Source: Marinoscillum sp964351625 (GTDB lineage: Bacteria > Bacteroidota > Bacteroidia > Cytophagales > Cyclobacteriaceae). Taken from it: 64,000 nucleotides of DNA. A model generated the notes under the pieces. That model did not search any database, was not told where the DNA came from, and saw nothing but the letters and a program-made list of their open reading frames with translations. Where the stretch lies: contig CAYGOV010000002.1 of NCBI GenBank assembly GCA_964351625.1, positions 124,001 through 188,000 of the forward strand. Reading direction: 5' to 3'. Made by a program: the position numbers and the translations under genes. This document shows positions 35,045-43,175 of the stretch, piece by piece; positions within the stretch are counted from its first letter, which is position 1, and the number at the start of each line of letters is the position of its first letter.

Positions 35045-35875
35045 TTATTTGATTTGTCTCTCCATCCAATCTAAAATAGTAGCCATTAATTCATCTTTGC
35101 CAAGGTCATTGAGACCTTCATGGTAAACCCCTTTTAATAGTTTCCATGTTGCCATTTTATTGTTTTTCGCGAAAGCTTCAGAAGCATTCCAGTTTACAAT
35201 ACGATCGGCATCTCCGTGATAAATCAAACCGGGGATTTTTATCTCGAAAGATCTTTGAAGGACTTCCTCACCTGCTAGGGTTCCTGATGTAAAAAGCCCA
35301 GCGGAGATAATCCCATGTACCATAGGATCTGCTTTGTACGCATCTACAATAGATTGATCTCGACTCAATGCATTTGCATCTAGCCCGTCTGGTTGAGTCA
35401 GGCTAGGCAAAATACCAGAAACTAATTTTGCAAGTTTCATCTTCCAGACTGGCGGTTCAAAGGCCAATCTCAGCCATGGAGAAGAGAGGATGTATCCGGT
35501 AAGTTCATTTGTTGGTTTTTTGAGGACATAGTTAGCTACTATGTTTCCACCCATACTGTGGCCAAGCAGAAACATTGGTAAATCCGTGTGTTCAGCTCTT
35601 GCGGATTTTAAGAGTTCCTCTACGTCACTCAGTAAGTGATCGAATGTTTTGGCATGTCCTCTTTTGCCTTGAGATATGCCATGTCCTCTCAGATCTAAAG
35701 CAAATACTGCGTATCCTTGGTTAATAAAAAAGTCAGCAACGTGTGTATATCTTCCGCTGTGCTCTGCTAATCCATGAACGATGCAAAGGATTTTTGTTGG
35801 ATTGGCTTCTTCCCAGTGTCGATAGTAGATTCTCAGACCATCTTGACTCAAGAAATATTGTGGTTCGCTTTCCAT
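35045..35875 (-). CDS. Monoacylglycerol lipase-like alpha/beta hydrolase
   Basis: A 276-residue serine hydrolase of the alpha/beta fold. The nucleophile elbow GHSMGG (about 104-109), an oxyanion-side VHGLAEHSGRY and the acid/His region IYHGDADRIVNW and GVYHEGLND mark the monoglyceride lipase/lysophospholipase group. It releases a fatty acid from a monoacylglycerol or lysophospholipid. There is no signal peptide, so it is probably cytoplasmic. It is divergent from the patatin gene, another lipid hydrolase, with 61 bp between starts. Confidence 0.9.
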   Translation of the reverse strand: MESEPQYFLSQDGLRIYYRHWEEANPTKILCIVHGLAEHSGRYTHVADFFINQGYAVFALDLRGHGISQGKRGHAKTFDHLLSDVEELLKSARAEHTDLPMFLLGHSMGGNIVANYVLKKPTNELTGYILSSPWLRLAFEPPVWKMKLAKLVSGILPSLTQPDGLDANALSRDQSIVDAYKADPMVHGIISAGLFTSGTLAGEEVLQRSFEIKIPGLIYHGDADRIVNWNASEAFAKNNKMATWKLLKGVYHEGLNDLGKDELMATILDWMERQIK

Positions 35876-35936
35876 GATCGGGGTTTAGTAGATCGAATTT
35901 ATATAAATTAAGTACATCAAAACACCCCAATTGTTT

Positions 35937-38204
35937 ATGAAGCGAAAGCTCCGAGCCCTCTTTTATTCTTTTCCTCTTCAGCTCACCTTCCATCACATCC
36001 GAAGGAATCTTGCATTGGTGATACTTTGGATACTATTCATCGCTATGGTGAGTGGTGGTATTGGTCGACTGTACGGTATCCATTATCTTTATTTAGATCC
36101 AGAATATCTTCATGAGGTAGGCTTCTGGGGCTTTTTTCTGGTGGGCATGGCATTCGGGAACTTTACAATGTCTTATCACATCACCTGCTACATACTCGAT
36201 AGTCATCGTTTTTCTTTTGTGGGGATCTTGGAACGCCCATTTGCGAAATTTTCGCTTAACAATAGTTTGATTCCACTCATATCGCTGATCGTCTATATCG
36301 TGCTCATCGTGCGCTTTCAGTTCAATAATGAATATGCCTCCAACTGGGCAGTTTGTATGCACATAAGCGGTTTATTATTAGGTATTACCGGAATGATGGC
36401 GGCTTTCTTTGTTTATTTCAGTTTTACCAATAAAGACATTTTCAAATTCTTAGCGGGTTCAGTAGATCGGCGATTGCGCAAATCCAAACTAAGCCGCGAG
36501 CGCATGATGAACAAACTCAAGGAGACTAGAGAGCGGAGATATACAGTGGATTCGTATTTGGATTTAAAATTAAGGATTAGGACTTGTGTGGGTCTCGACG
36601 ATTTTTATGAAAAGGAGGCTATCCTAAAAGTTTTTGATCAAAATCATTTCAATTCAGTAGTTGTTGAGTTGGCAGTAACGCTCGTGATCTTGCTGCTTGG
36701 TTTCTTTATGGACAATGAATACTTTCAAATCCCCGCTGCTGCTAGTTCGCTTTTGCTTTTTTCATTCATTGTGATGCTTATTGGAGCTATTTCCTTCTGG
36801 CTCAGAGGTTGGGGCCTTGCGTTTGCATTCCTGTGCTTCATTGTCATCAATGTCCTAGGAAAGTGGGGTTTAATAAACCGTGAGTTCCAAGCCAGAGGCT
36901 TGGATTATGAGGCGCCTAGGGTTGAATACTCGCTGGAAACTATTGATCGATTGAATTCTGAGGAGGCATTTGCAAATGATAGTATACAAATGATCTCCGT
37001 ATTGAATAATTGGAAAACCAAGCAAAAGGATAGTTTGCCAAAAGCCGTCTTTCTATGTGTGAGCGGTGGTGGTCAGCGAGCGGCACTTTGGTCAGTGAAT
37101 GCCCTGCAGCAGATAGATGGTAAGATTGGGATTCCTATTATGGACAAGACTATATTGATCACAGGAGCATCCGGTGGAATGATTGGTGCGGCTTACCATC
37201 GTGAATTGCTGCTACGAAAAAAGCGAGGAATGAAAATACCTTCTAAGGCCACTCAGCTGGCTAATATTGGTCAGGATAATCTCAATGCAATTATCTTTTC
37301 CCTTTTGGTAAATGACGCCTTCTTTAGGGTTCGAAATTTTGAGTACCTAGGAAATAAATATCGCAAAGATCGAGGATATGTTTTTGAGCAAAGCCTCAAT
37401 CGAAATTTGGATTACACCCTTGAGAAGGAACTGCGAGATTATGAATTACCTGAGCGCGAGGCTCAAGTACCCATGATGCTCATGACCCCAGTGATTTCCA
37501 ATGATGGCAGATCTCTGTATATCTCACCACTTCCGATATCCTTCATGAATATAAAGACTACTACGAACTATAACTTCAAAGCAAGTGGGGTGGACTTCAA
37601 TAAGCTATTTGAAAATCAAGGAGGCAATCAAATCAACTTTTTATCTGCCTTGCGCATGTCAGCATCTTTTCCATATATCACTCCAACGGTTTCGCTCCCA
37701 AGCGAGCCTTCCATTGAAATTATGGATGCAGGGATTTCTGATAATTATGGAGTAGGGGATGCCACTAGGTATATGTATGTGTTTAGAGAATGGCTGGATA
37801 AGAACACTAGCGGTGTGGTAGTGATCGTGATTCGCGATACACGTAAGCAGACACCAATAGAGCCGGGGACAAGCTCCTCACTAGTGGAGAATTTTACCTA
37901 CCCAATAGCAAGTGTCTACAACAACTTGAGCAATATTCAGGATATCAACAATGAGACGAAAATAAGATACATAAGGTCAATATTAAATGTGCCTTTAGAA
38001 GTGACAGAGATAGAGTATAATTCCTACACCAATATAGATGAAGAGTTTCTTGTTGCTTCGAAGGAGCTGGACCGTAAGCGGTTGGAGCGGGCTTCACTGA
38101 GCTGGCACCTTACCTCCAAGGAGCGGCAAAATGTCATTGATAATATCCAATTAGGAAGTAATCAGCGACAGCTCGAAAGGCTGAAGTTGGTGCTTGAAGA
38201 ATAG
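35937..38204 (+). CDS. Membrane-anchored patatin-like phospholipase
   Basis: A 755-residue protein: an N-terminal half with several membrane helices (about 20-170 and 235-310) and a C-terminal patatin domain from about 365. The patatin features are the oxyanion loop SGGGQR (376-381), the catalytic serine in TGASGGM (S412) and the Asp of MDAGISDN (D597), so the Ser-Asp dyad is intact. I start it at ATG 35937; an in-frame TTG six bases earlier is less likely. A phospholipase A or lipid acylhydrolase acting at the membrane is expected. The N-terminal membrane portion is not a fold I recognise. Confidence 0.85.
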   Translation: MKRKLRALFYSFPLQLTFHHIRRNLALVILWILFIAMVSGGIGRLYGIHYLYLDPEYLHEVGFWGFFLVGMAFGNFTMSYHITCYILDSHRFSFVGILERPFAKFSLNNSLIPLISLIVYIVLIVRFQFNNEYASNWAVCMHISGLLLGITGMMAAFFVYFSFTNKDIFKFLAGSVDRRLRKSKLSRERMMNKLKETRERRYTVDSYLDLKLRIRTCVGLDDFYEKEAILKVFDQNHFNSVVVELAVTLVILLLGFFMDNEYFQIPAAASSLLLFSFIVMLIGAISFWLRGWGLAFAFLCFIVINVLGKWGLINREFQARGLDYEAPRVEYSLETIDRLNSEEAFANDSIQMISVLNNWKTKQKDSLPKAVFLCVSGGGQRAALWSVNALQQIDGKIGIPIMDKTILITGASGGMIGAAYHRELLLRKKRGMKIPSKATQLANIGQDNLNAIIFSLLVNDAFFRVRNFEYLGNKYRKDRGYVFEQSLNRNLDYTLEKELRDYELPEREAQVPMMLMTPVISNDGRSLYISPLPISFMNIKTTTNYNFKASGVDFNKLFENQGGNQINFLSALRMSASFPYITPTVSLPSEPSIEIMDAGISDNYGVGDATRYMYVFREWLDKNTSGVVVIVIRDTRKQTPIEPGTSSSLVENFTYPIASVYNNLSNIQDINNETKIRYIRSILNVPLEVTEIEYNSYTNIDEEFLVASKELDRKRLERASLSWHLTSKERQNVIDNIQLGSNQRQLERLKLVLEE

Positions 38205-38240
38205 ATCTTCGTTTGCCGGGTTGTAGCAGACTTGTGAAAA

Positions 38241-39464
38241 CTAAAGGTAACTTAACCACCATTTGTCCTTATTAGCAAACTTGTAATGGTAGTATTTTTT
38301 GCAAAGAGGGTAGAGCATAAGAATGATGGCGAGCCATACGAAATAGACCATCGATAGATCAAATCCATAACCTCTGAGTTCTGGCACTTCCGTAATCCAG
38401 CCATCTATTACCAGAGCTGAGAATCCAAAGCCCGTAAGCTCCGCAGCAATACATGCCAATCCATGAATCACGAAAATATGAATCAAAAAAAGGAACATTG
38501 GCACCTTGCCAACGATTGCTATTTTTTCCCAAAGTCCGTTTTCCCATTTTTCTGAAACAGCTAGAAAAATAAATGCAGGACCAAGAGTGATCATCAAATA
38601 ATCAAGTGATGGTGGGTATTTATGGACATTGAAGAAGGAGAGTACAGTGTAGCTAAAGGTATCCATTGCAACCCAAGGATTTAAGTCTCCATATACATTG
38701 ATGCCACGGATTACTAAGAACCCAGCAATCAGGCCAAGACCCATTTTCAATAGAATGCTTTTGCGTTTTTCGGATGGAAAAGAAGATGCATAGAGTTCTC
38801 CAAAATAATACCCTAGTGGCATCACGAATACCCAAGGGATCAATGGATACGCAACGAAGATTACTGTTTCGCCAATCATAATAGGACCCATTTCATGGAA
38901 AAGGATGCAAATATTGTTGATGACTTCATTATTAAAAGATAGTCGATCGAGTAGGTTGTGTCCAGCTATTCCTATTATGCTGATAATAATGATGAACTTT
39001 TTGGGCAGGTGAATGGCTCCTGCAAGCACAATCATACAAGCTCCCAAAACCCAAATGACCATCAAGTCAATAGTGGAGAAATTTAATTTGAAATACCAAG
39101 CGAGCTTCACAACAGTGATCTCAAGAAAAATCAGCCAAAACCCACGTTTCACAAGCCAAGTCGAAAGTGCTTTCTTTTCCATTCTTCGCCCTACAAAAAA
39201 GGCTGAAGTACCTGCAAGAAAAACGAAGACAGGAGCACAATAGTGGGTAATGAATCTTGTGAAGAATATAACTGGAGTAGTTTGATCTAGGTTAGTTGGT
39301 TCATAAAAGAACGCATCATAATGAAAATAATCTCTCACATGATCCAAAGCCATGAGCAACATAACAATACCTCGCAAGTGATCTATGGAAGCAATCCTTG
39401 GTTTATTTTCGATAGTCAATAAATTCGGACACGTTATTTGAGATGAATAAGTTGAATGATTCAC
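38241..39464 (-). CDS. DUF1624 / HGSNAT-like membrane acyltransferase (copy 1)
   Basis: A 407-residue multi-pass membrane protein of the heparan-alpha-glucosaminide N-acetyltransferase-like group (DUF1624). The typical IDHLRGIVMLLMALDHVRDYFH opens the first helix with the likely active-site Asp/His pair, and THYCAPVFVFLAGTSAFFVGRR follows. Around ten hydrophobic segments are seen. Family members are thought to move acyl groups across the membrane to a sugar or other acceptor. A close paralogue lies at 48016-49194. It converges with the patatin gene. Confidence 0.85.
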   Translation of the reverse strand: MNHSTYSSQITCPNLLTIENKPRIASIDHLRGIVMLLMALDHVRDYFHYDAFFYEPTNLDQTTPVIFFTRFITHYCAPVFVFLAGTSAFFVGRRMEKKALSTWLVKRGFWLIFLEITVVKLAWYFKLNFSTIDLMVIWVLGACMIVLAGAIHLPKKFIIIISIIGIAGHNLLDRLSFNNEVINNICILFHEMGPIMIGETVIFVAYPLIPWVFVMPLGYYFGELYASSFPSEKRKSILLKMGLGLIAGFLVIRGINVYGDLNPWVAMDTFSYTVLSFFNVHKYPPSLDYLMITLGPAFIFLAVSEKWENGLWEKIAIVGKVPMFLFLIHIFVIHGLACIAAELTGFGFSALVIDGWITEVPELRGYGFDLSMVYFVWLAIILMLYPLCKKYYHYKFANKDKWWLSYL

Positions 39465-39525
39465 ATAAGAAAGTTAATTCATTTTTTAGTCTAAAAAGGG
39501 ACCTTTAGTACGAGTGTGAAGGGCG

Positions 39526-39558
39526 ATAAAAAAGGGTCCGCGCTATACACGGACCCTT
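39526..39558 (-). terminator. Terminator downstream of SnoaL-like gene 1
   Basis: AAGGGTCCG (39532-39540) pairs with CGGACCCTT (39550-39558). On the minus strand the stem is followed by a T-run, so it ends the transcript of the gene at 39584-39946. Confidence 0.85.
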
Positions 39559-39583
39559 ACGAATTTTAACAGGATTATCTTAA

Positions 39584-39946
39584 TTAAGCACCAGCGTTAT
39601 CATAGAAGAATCGCTCGTCTGCGACTTGACCATTTTTCCATATTTGGCGAGAAACTTGCTCCATTTGAACTCTATTCCCATCTTGGAAAGTCACATCCAT
39701 CATGGTCTCAATGAATACCACACCAGTCTCTTCATTAGAGGCGATGTTTCTAACTTCAAGTCCGTGAAATTCCTTCACATAGCTTAAGAATTCCACTTCA
39801 TGCTGACGGCAGGCAACTTTACCTGACCAGCTTCCACGTGGCTCGGAAAGCACCACATCGTCATGATAGTACTTGTCAAATGCTTCGAGTAATTGACCTT
39901 GCAACATAAGGTCATGAATGTCTTGTGCTCTTTCTTTATTTGTCAT
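39584..39946 (-). CDS. SnoaL/NTF2-like protein (copy 1, 120 aa)
   Basis: A small NTF2-fold protein. I start at ATG 39946 (MTNKERAQDIHDL), which aligns with the paralogue next to it; a longer frame starting at 39982 would cover a palindromic element. The core reads DKYYHDDVVLSEPRGSW and VFIETMMDVTFQDG, typical of SnoaL-like polyketide cyclase-fold proteins, which may bind or isomerise small hydrophobic ligands. Its product is very similar to that at 40112-40480, so the pair arose by tandem duplication. Each copy has its own terminator and upstream palindrome. Confidence 0.85.
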   Translation of the reverse strand: MTNKERAQDIHDLMLQGQLLEAFDKYYHDDVVLSEPRGSWSGKVACRQHEVEFLSYVKEFHGLEVRNIASNEETGVVFIETMMDVTFQDGNRVQMEQVSRQIWKNGQVADERFFYDNAGA

Positions 39947-39972
39947 GATTATGAATGTTTTGAATAATAAGT

Positions 39973-39995
39973 GTATAAACATATAATGTACATAC
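39973..39995 (-). promoter_or_regulatory. Imperfect palindrome upstream of SnoaL-like gene 1 (putative operator)
   Basis: Arms GTATAAACAT and ATGTACATAC (8 of 10 bp pair) surround ATA. It lies 26 bp before the start codon and matches the perfect palindrome at 40502-40524. Confidence 0.55.
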
Positions 39996-40057
39996 TTTGT
40001 TTCATAATCACGATATTATTCTATGATTTTATTTAAGATCATGCATGGGGCGCATCA

Positions 40058-40091
40058 AAAAAAAAGGTCTACGCTCAGCGTAGACCTTTTT
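40058..40091 (-). terminator. Terminator downstream of SnoaL-like gene 2
   Basis: GGTCTACGCT (40066-40075) and AGCGTAGACC (40077-40086) form a long perfect stem. On the minus strand a T-run follows, so it separates the two paralogues into single-gene transcripts. Confidence 0.88.
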
Positions 40092-40111
40092 GAAGTTTTT
40101 CTTTTTAGCTC

Positions 40112-40480
40112 TTATGCAATAGGAGGTGCACTGTCATAGTAGAATCTTTCATTGAAAACCTGACCATGTTTCCACTTTTGACGAGAGACTTGCTCCATCT
40201 GGACACGATTCCCATCTTGGAAGGTTACATCCATGATGGTTTCTATGAAAACCACTCCTGTGGTTTCGTTAGAAGCATAGTTTGTCACTTCTATTCCATG
40301 AAATTCTTTCACTTGAGCCAAGAATTCGACCTCATGTTTTCTACAGGCTACTTTACCTTTCCAGGTTCCTCTTGGCTCTTCTATTACCACATCTTCGTGG
40401 TAAAATTTGTCAAAAGCTTCCAATAATTGACCTTGGATCAATAGGTCATGAATCTCGAGTGCTCGCGCTTTATTTGTCAT
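40112..40480 (-). CDS. SnoaL/NTF2-like protein (copy 2, 122 aa)
   Basis: The tandem paralogue of the preceding SnoaL-like gene. Nearly all the length aligns, with identical blocks such as QGQLLEAFDK, GKVACR, TTGVVFIET and QDGNRVQMEQVSRQ. A ligand-binding cone-shaped NTF2 fold is expected. Catalytic residues of true SnoaL cyclases cannot be confirmed. Shared upstream palindromes suggest that both copies answer to the same regulator. Confidence 0.85.
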   Translation of the reverse strand: MTNKARALEIHDLLIQGQLLEAFDKFYHEDVVIEEPRGTWKGKVACRKHEVEFLAQVKEFHGIEVTNYASNETTGVVFIETIMDVTFQDGNRVQMEQVSRQKWKHGQVFNERFYYDSAPPIA

Positions 40481-40501
40481 TTATCTATCTTTAAAAATCA
40501 T

Positions 40502-40524
40502 GTATATACATATAATGTATATAC
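40502..40524 (-). promoter_or_regulatory. Perfect 10-bp-arm palindrome upstream of SnoaL-like gene 2 (putative operator)
   Basis: GTATATACAT (40502-40511) and ATGTATATAC (40515-40524) are exact inverted repeats around ATA. It lies 21 bp upstream of the start codon and recurs upstream of copy 1. Confidence 0.65.
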
Positions 40525-40591
40525 TTTCTTACAAGTTACAGCTTATTTAGGTAGGCGCGGCTACTTCTGCCCCTTCTTTGTTTGGCGACTC

Positions 40592-41038
40592 CTATTCTAC
40601 GGGTATTTTGGTGGCTTGCCAGCACACTACTTTCCATTCATTATTTTCTTTTGTTAGGGTCCCACTGTTGTAGTATTCATCCACAGTTGATTGTTGATTT
40701 TCAATGGCTGTTGCAATGAGTTTGAAGGTTAATATGGCAGTATTTTCTATTATTCGGATGTTTACTTCTTCTGCACTAAAGGACGTTTTTGATTCATTTT
40801 CTATTGGCTCTTTATCAGATTGGAAGCCTGACATAATTTCTGCTTTGCCAAACCTTGATCCTGATGAGCTGGTATAGATCAGCATCTCAGACCAAAACCG
40901 ATCATGTGTAGCTTTTTGATCCACATTGTCTAGAAAGTCTGAAAGCATTTGTTTGATGATCACTTGATCATCTTGCTCTACCGGTACTGAAAAAACCAGA
41001 TTGAGTGAAAGAAGTGTTAAAAGTACGAGTGAAGACAT
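40592..41038 (-). CDS. Secreted NTF2/DUF4440-like protein (148 aa)
   Basis: A 148-residue protein with an N-terminal signal (MSSLVLLTLLSLNLVFS, cleaved near VPVEQ) and a C-terminal NTF2-like domain seen in KQMLSDFLDNVDQKATHDRF and the closing ENNEWKVVCWQATKI. DUF4440 domains of this type bind small molecules in the periplasm or outside the cell. It is not closely related to the SnoaL pair beside it, but three NTF2-like genes in a row on the same strand may reflect a common theme. Function unknown. Confidence 0.72.
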   Translation of the reverse strand: MSSLVLLTLLSLNLVFSVPVEQDDQVIIKQMLSDFLDNVDQKATHDRFWSEMLIYTSSSGSRFGKAEIMSGFQSDKEPIENESKTSFSAEEVNIRIIENTAILTFKLIATAIENQQSTVDEYYNSGTLTKENNEWKVVCWQATKIPVE

Positions 41039-41135
41039 CTTCGGAGAAGTTTATTGATTGTTTTACAGTAAGCAATTCAAATTAATAAATCTGAGGTAAA
41101 ATGGTACTAGTAATAAACCTTATGGTCAATGTCAT

Positions 41136-42119
41136 CTATGGTTTGCACACTTCCTCAGGCTCATCTAGCGAAGTGGGAAATATGATATTAATTTCACTCG
41201 TACTGGAAACTTCAAAGTATCCCTGAACTTCTTCTTCAGGATTATCTACATTGATAATATTCCCACGGATATTGTAATTAGCGGTTTCAAAAATTGATCC
41301 TGTATTGTCTAGTTGGTTTGCAATTGCATCCCAATAAATATAATTAGACTTATTTATAGTGTGGAGTCTGAAATTGAAGATATATCCAACACCAAATTTG
41401 CTGTTGTTGGCGATTTCAGCAATTTTATAATTAGTTAATTTTCCGCCATTGAAAAGCAAATCGTTTTCCAGGGTCAGCTTCTCAAGGTCTAAGTCTTTAT
41501 ACCAATGTGGACTTGTGATCTTTTGCAGTGTATTAGCATAACAACCTTTCAAATTATCTGGAAGATTATCTACATATACATAGGAGGCGACATTGATAGG
41601 CGTTCCACCTTTATTGTAAAAGCCTAGGTATCTCATTCTATAGAAATTAAGACTTGAATCTGTATCCTCAAAGTCCGTAAAGAAGGTATAAGTAGTTGGA
41701 GTCTTTTCGTATCTTATAGCTTCTACGATTCCACTATTTAAAGGTACAATCTCCTCACTTGAAACATAGGTTTGACCATCTGTTAATTGGACTTTTAAGT
41801 AATAAGTACTACCTCGTTTGGCACCAGGCCATTGGCTGTAGTAAAAACCATATCGATCTCCTGAAAGCTGAGAAGCAATATTATCATCTTCATATATTGT
41901 CACTTGTGCGTCTGAAATAGCTTCAAATGGCACACCGTACCCAGTCGTACGATAAACCCTAACTGAAATTCTTTCAGCTCGATCGCTTATTTCTCCATAG
42001 ATCACAAGTTTAGACTTTTCAGGAGGTAGCTCATCCATATTTTCTATGCAGCTGATGCAGAGCGTTAACATACCTAGTAAGCAAACCATGCCGACTTTAT
42101 TCCAAGATAGAGCGTTCAT
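41136..42119 (-). CDS. DUF4249 lipoprotein (copy 2)
   Basis: A 327-residue outer-membrane lipoprotein with signal and lipobox around LTLCISC. I use ATG 42119 since it overlaps the upstream stop as TAATG; a start at 42131 is possible. DUF4249 proteins are found in Bacteroidota next to TonB-dependent receptors and are thought to help bind substrate on the cell surface. It shares long blocks with the copy upstream, for example NQLDNTGSIFETANYNIRG, so the two come from a duplication. No terminator was found after it. Confidence 0.88.
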   Translation of the reverse strand: MNALSWNKVGMVCLLGMLTLCISCIENMDELPPEKSKLVIYGEISDRAERISVRVYRTTGYGVPFEAISDAQVTIYEDDNIASQLSGDRYGFYYSQWPGAKRGSTYYLKVQLTDGQTYVSSEEIVPLNSGIVEAIRYEKTPTTYTFFTDFEDTDSSLNFYRMRYLGFYNKGGTPINVASYVYVDNLPDNLKGCYANTLQKITSPHWYKDLDLEKLTLENDLLFNGGKLTNYKIAEIANNSKFGVGYIFNFRLHTINKSNYIYWDAIANQLDNTGSIFETANYNIRGNIINVDNPEEEVQGYFEVSSTSEINIIFPTSLDEPEEVCKP

Positions 42120-43174
42120 TATTTTGGCCAATAACTCGGCTTATCTTTTGAAGTAGACGGAGAAGTGAAAGTGCAATCATAGCATCTCACTGGAGGGCAA
42201 GTAGGTGGTTGTGGGAAGCAAGCATCGTCTTCTATAAAAGTGCCAATGTAGTCCTCTACAAATATTCCAAGGGACGTTACACTTGACATCTCAAAAAAGC
42301 CTTGAACCTCTTCTTCTGCATCATCGGTGTTTCTTATGTTGCCTCTGATGTTATAATTGGCTGTTTCGAAAATAGAGCCTGTATTGTCGAGCTGATTTCT
42401 AATAGCTCTCCAATACTTGTACGCACGCTCAGAAATATGATGCTGCTTTGCAAAGAGGAAATATCCCCTTTGAAATTTCCGTGTTACTGGGATATTCGCC
42501 ACTTGGAATTTTTCTACTAGTTGACCATTTTGAAGCAAGTCATCGCTAACCACTAGCAATTCTCGATCATAGTCTTTCACATAGCAATAGGTGAGCTCGC
42601 TAAATGGGGGGTAGTCTCGATAATTGAAGCAGCTTATAGTATCAGAACTTTCTATTCCTTGCTGAGATAATAATCCAGCAATAGGAGCATAAACCTCATA
42701 GGTGCCGCCATATCTCCATCGATAGTAATTGCGTTCATCAGCAGCATCTTGGTAGTCCACATATAGCTGGAGATCTCCAAAAAGCTTTTCATATCTCACA
42801 TTGCTTAGCGATCCTTTATGATCTATCATTTGCTCCGGGATCGATTCATATATAGTGCCATCTCTTAGTCGTACAGATACATAATAAGTCCTACCCGCAG
42901 GAAAGGCTCTTTTGATTTCGGTTTGATAAATACCAAAGCCTTTAGAATTGAAAGTCACTTCATTGCCTAAGTCGTCTACTACTTTGACCTTGGCATCTTC
43001 CACATATCTGTTTGGTATATTATAACCAGTATTGAAATACACCCGCACTGTGTGTGCTGTGGTATCATTTGAGATTTCGCCTGTAATGACCACTCGTTGA
43101 GTCTCAAGTGGCAGATTGTCCAACGCCTCTATACAACCAAATAAAAACAAAAGAAGTAAGTAGCTCACCCTCAT
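42119..43174 (-). CDS. DUF4249 lipoprotein (copy 1)
   Basis: A 351-residue lipoprotein with lipobox LFLFGC. ATG 43174 is chosen because it lies one base after the receptor stop and gives a compact signal peptide; ATG 43186 would overlap the receptor. The protein is beta-rich, and its C-terminus carries a Cys-rich tail (CFPQPPTCPPVRCYDC) absent from copy 2. It is presumably a surface partner of the TonB receptor encoded just upstream. Confidence 0.88.
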   Translation of the reverse strand: MRVSYLLLLFLFGCIEALDNLPLETQRVVITGEISNDTTAHTVRVYFNTGYNIPNRYVEDAKVKVVDDLGNEVTFNSKGFGIYQTEIKRAFPAGRTYYVSVRLRDGTIYESIPEQMIDHKGSLSNVRYEKLFGDLQLYVDYQDAADERNYYRWRYGGTYEVYAPIAGLLSQQGIESSDTISCFNYRDYPPFSELTYCYVKDYDRELLVVSDDLLQNGQLVEKFQVANIPVTRKFQRGYFLFAKQHHISERAYKYWRAIRNQLDNTGSIFETANYNIRGNIRNTDDAEEEVQGFFEMSSVTSLGIFVEDYIGTFIEDDACFPQPPTCPPVRCYDCTFTSPSTSKDKPSYWPK

Positions 43175-43175
43175 A

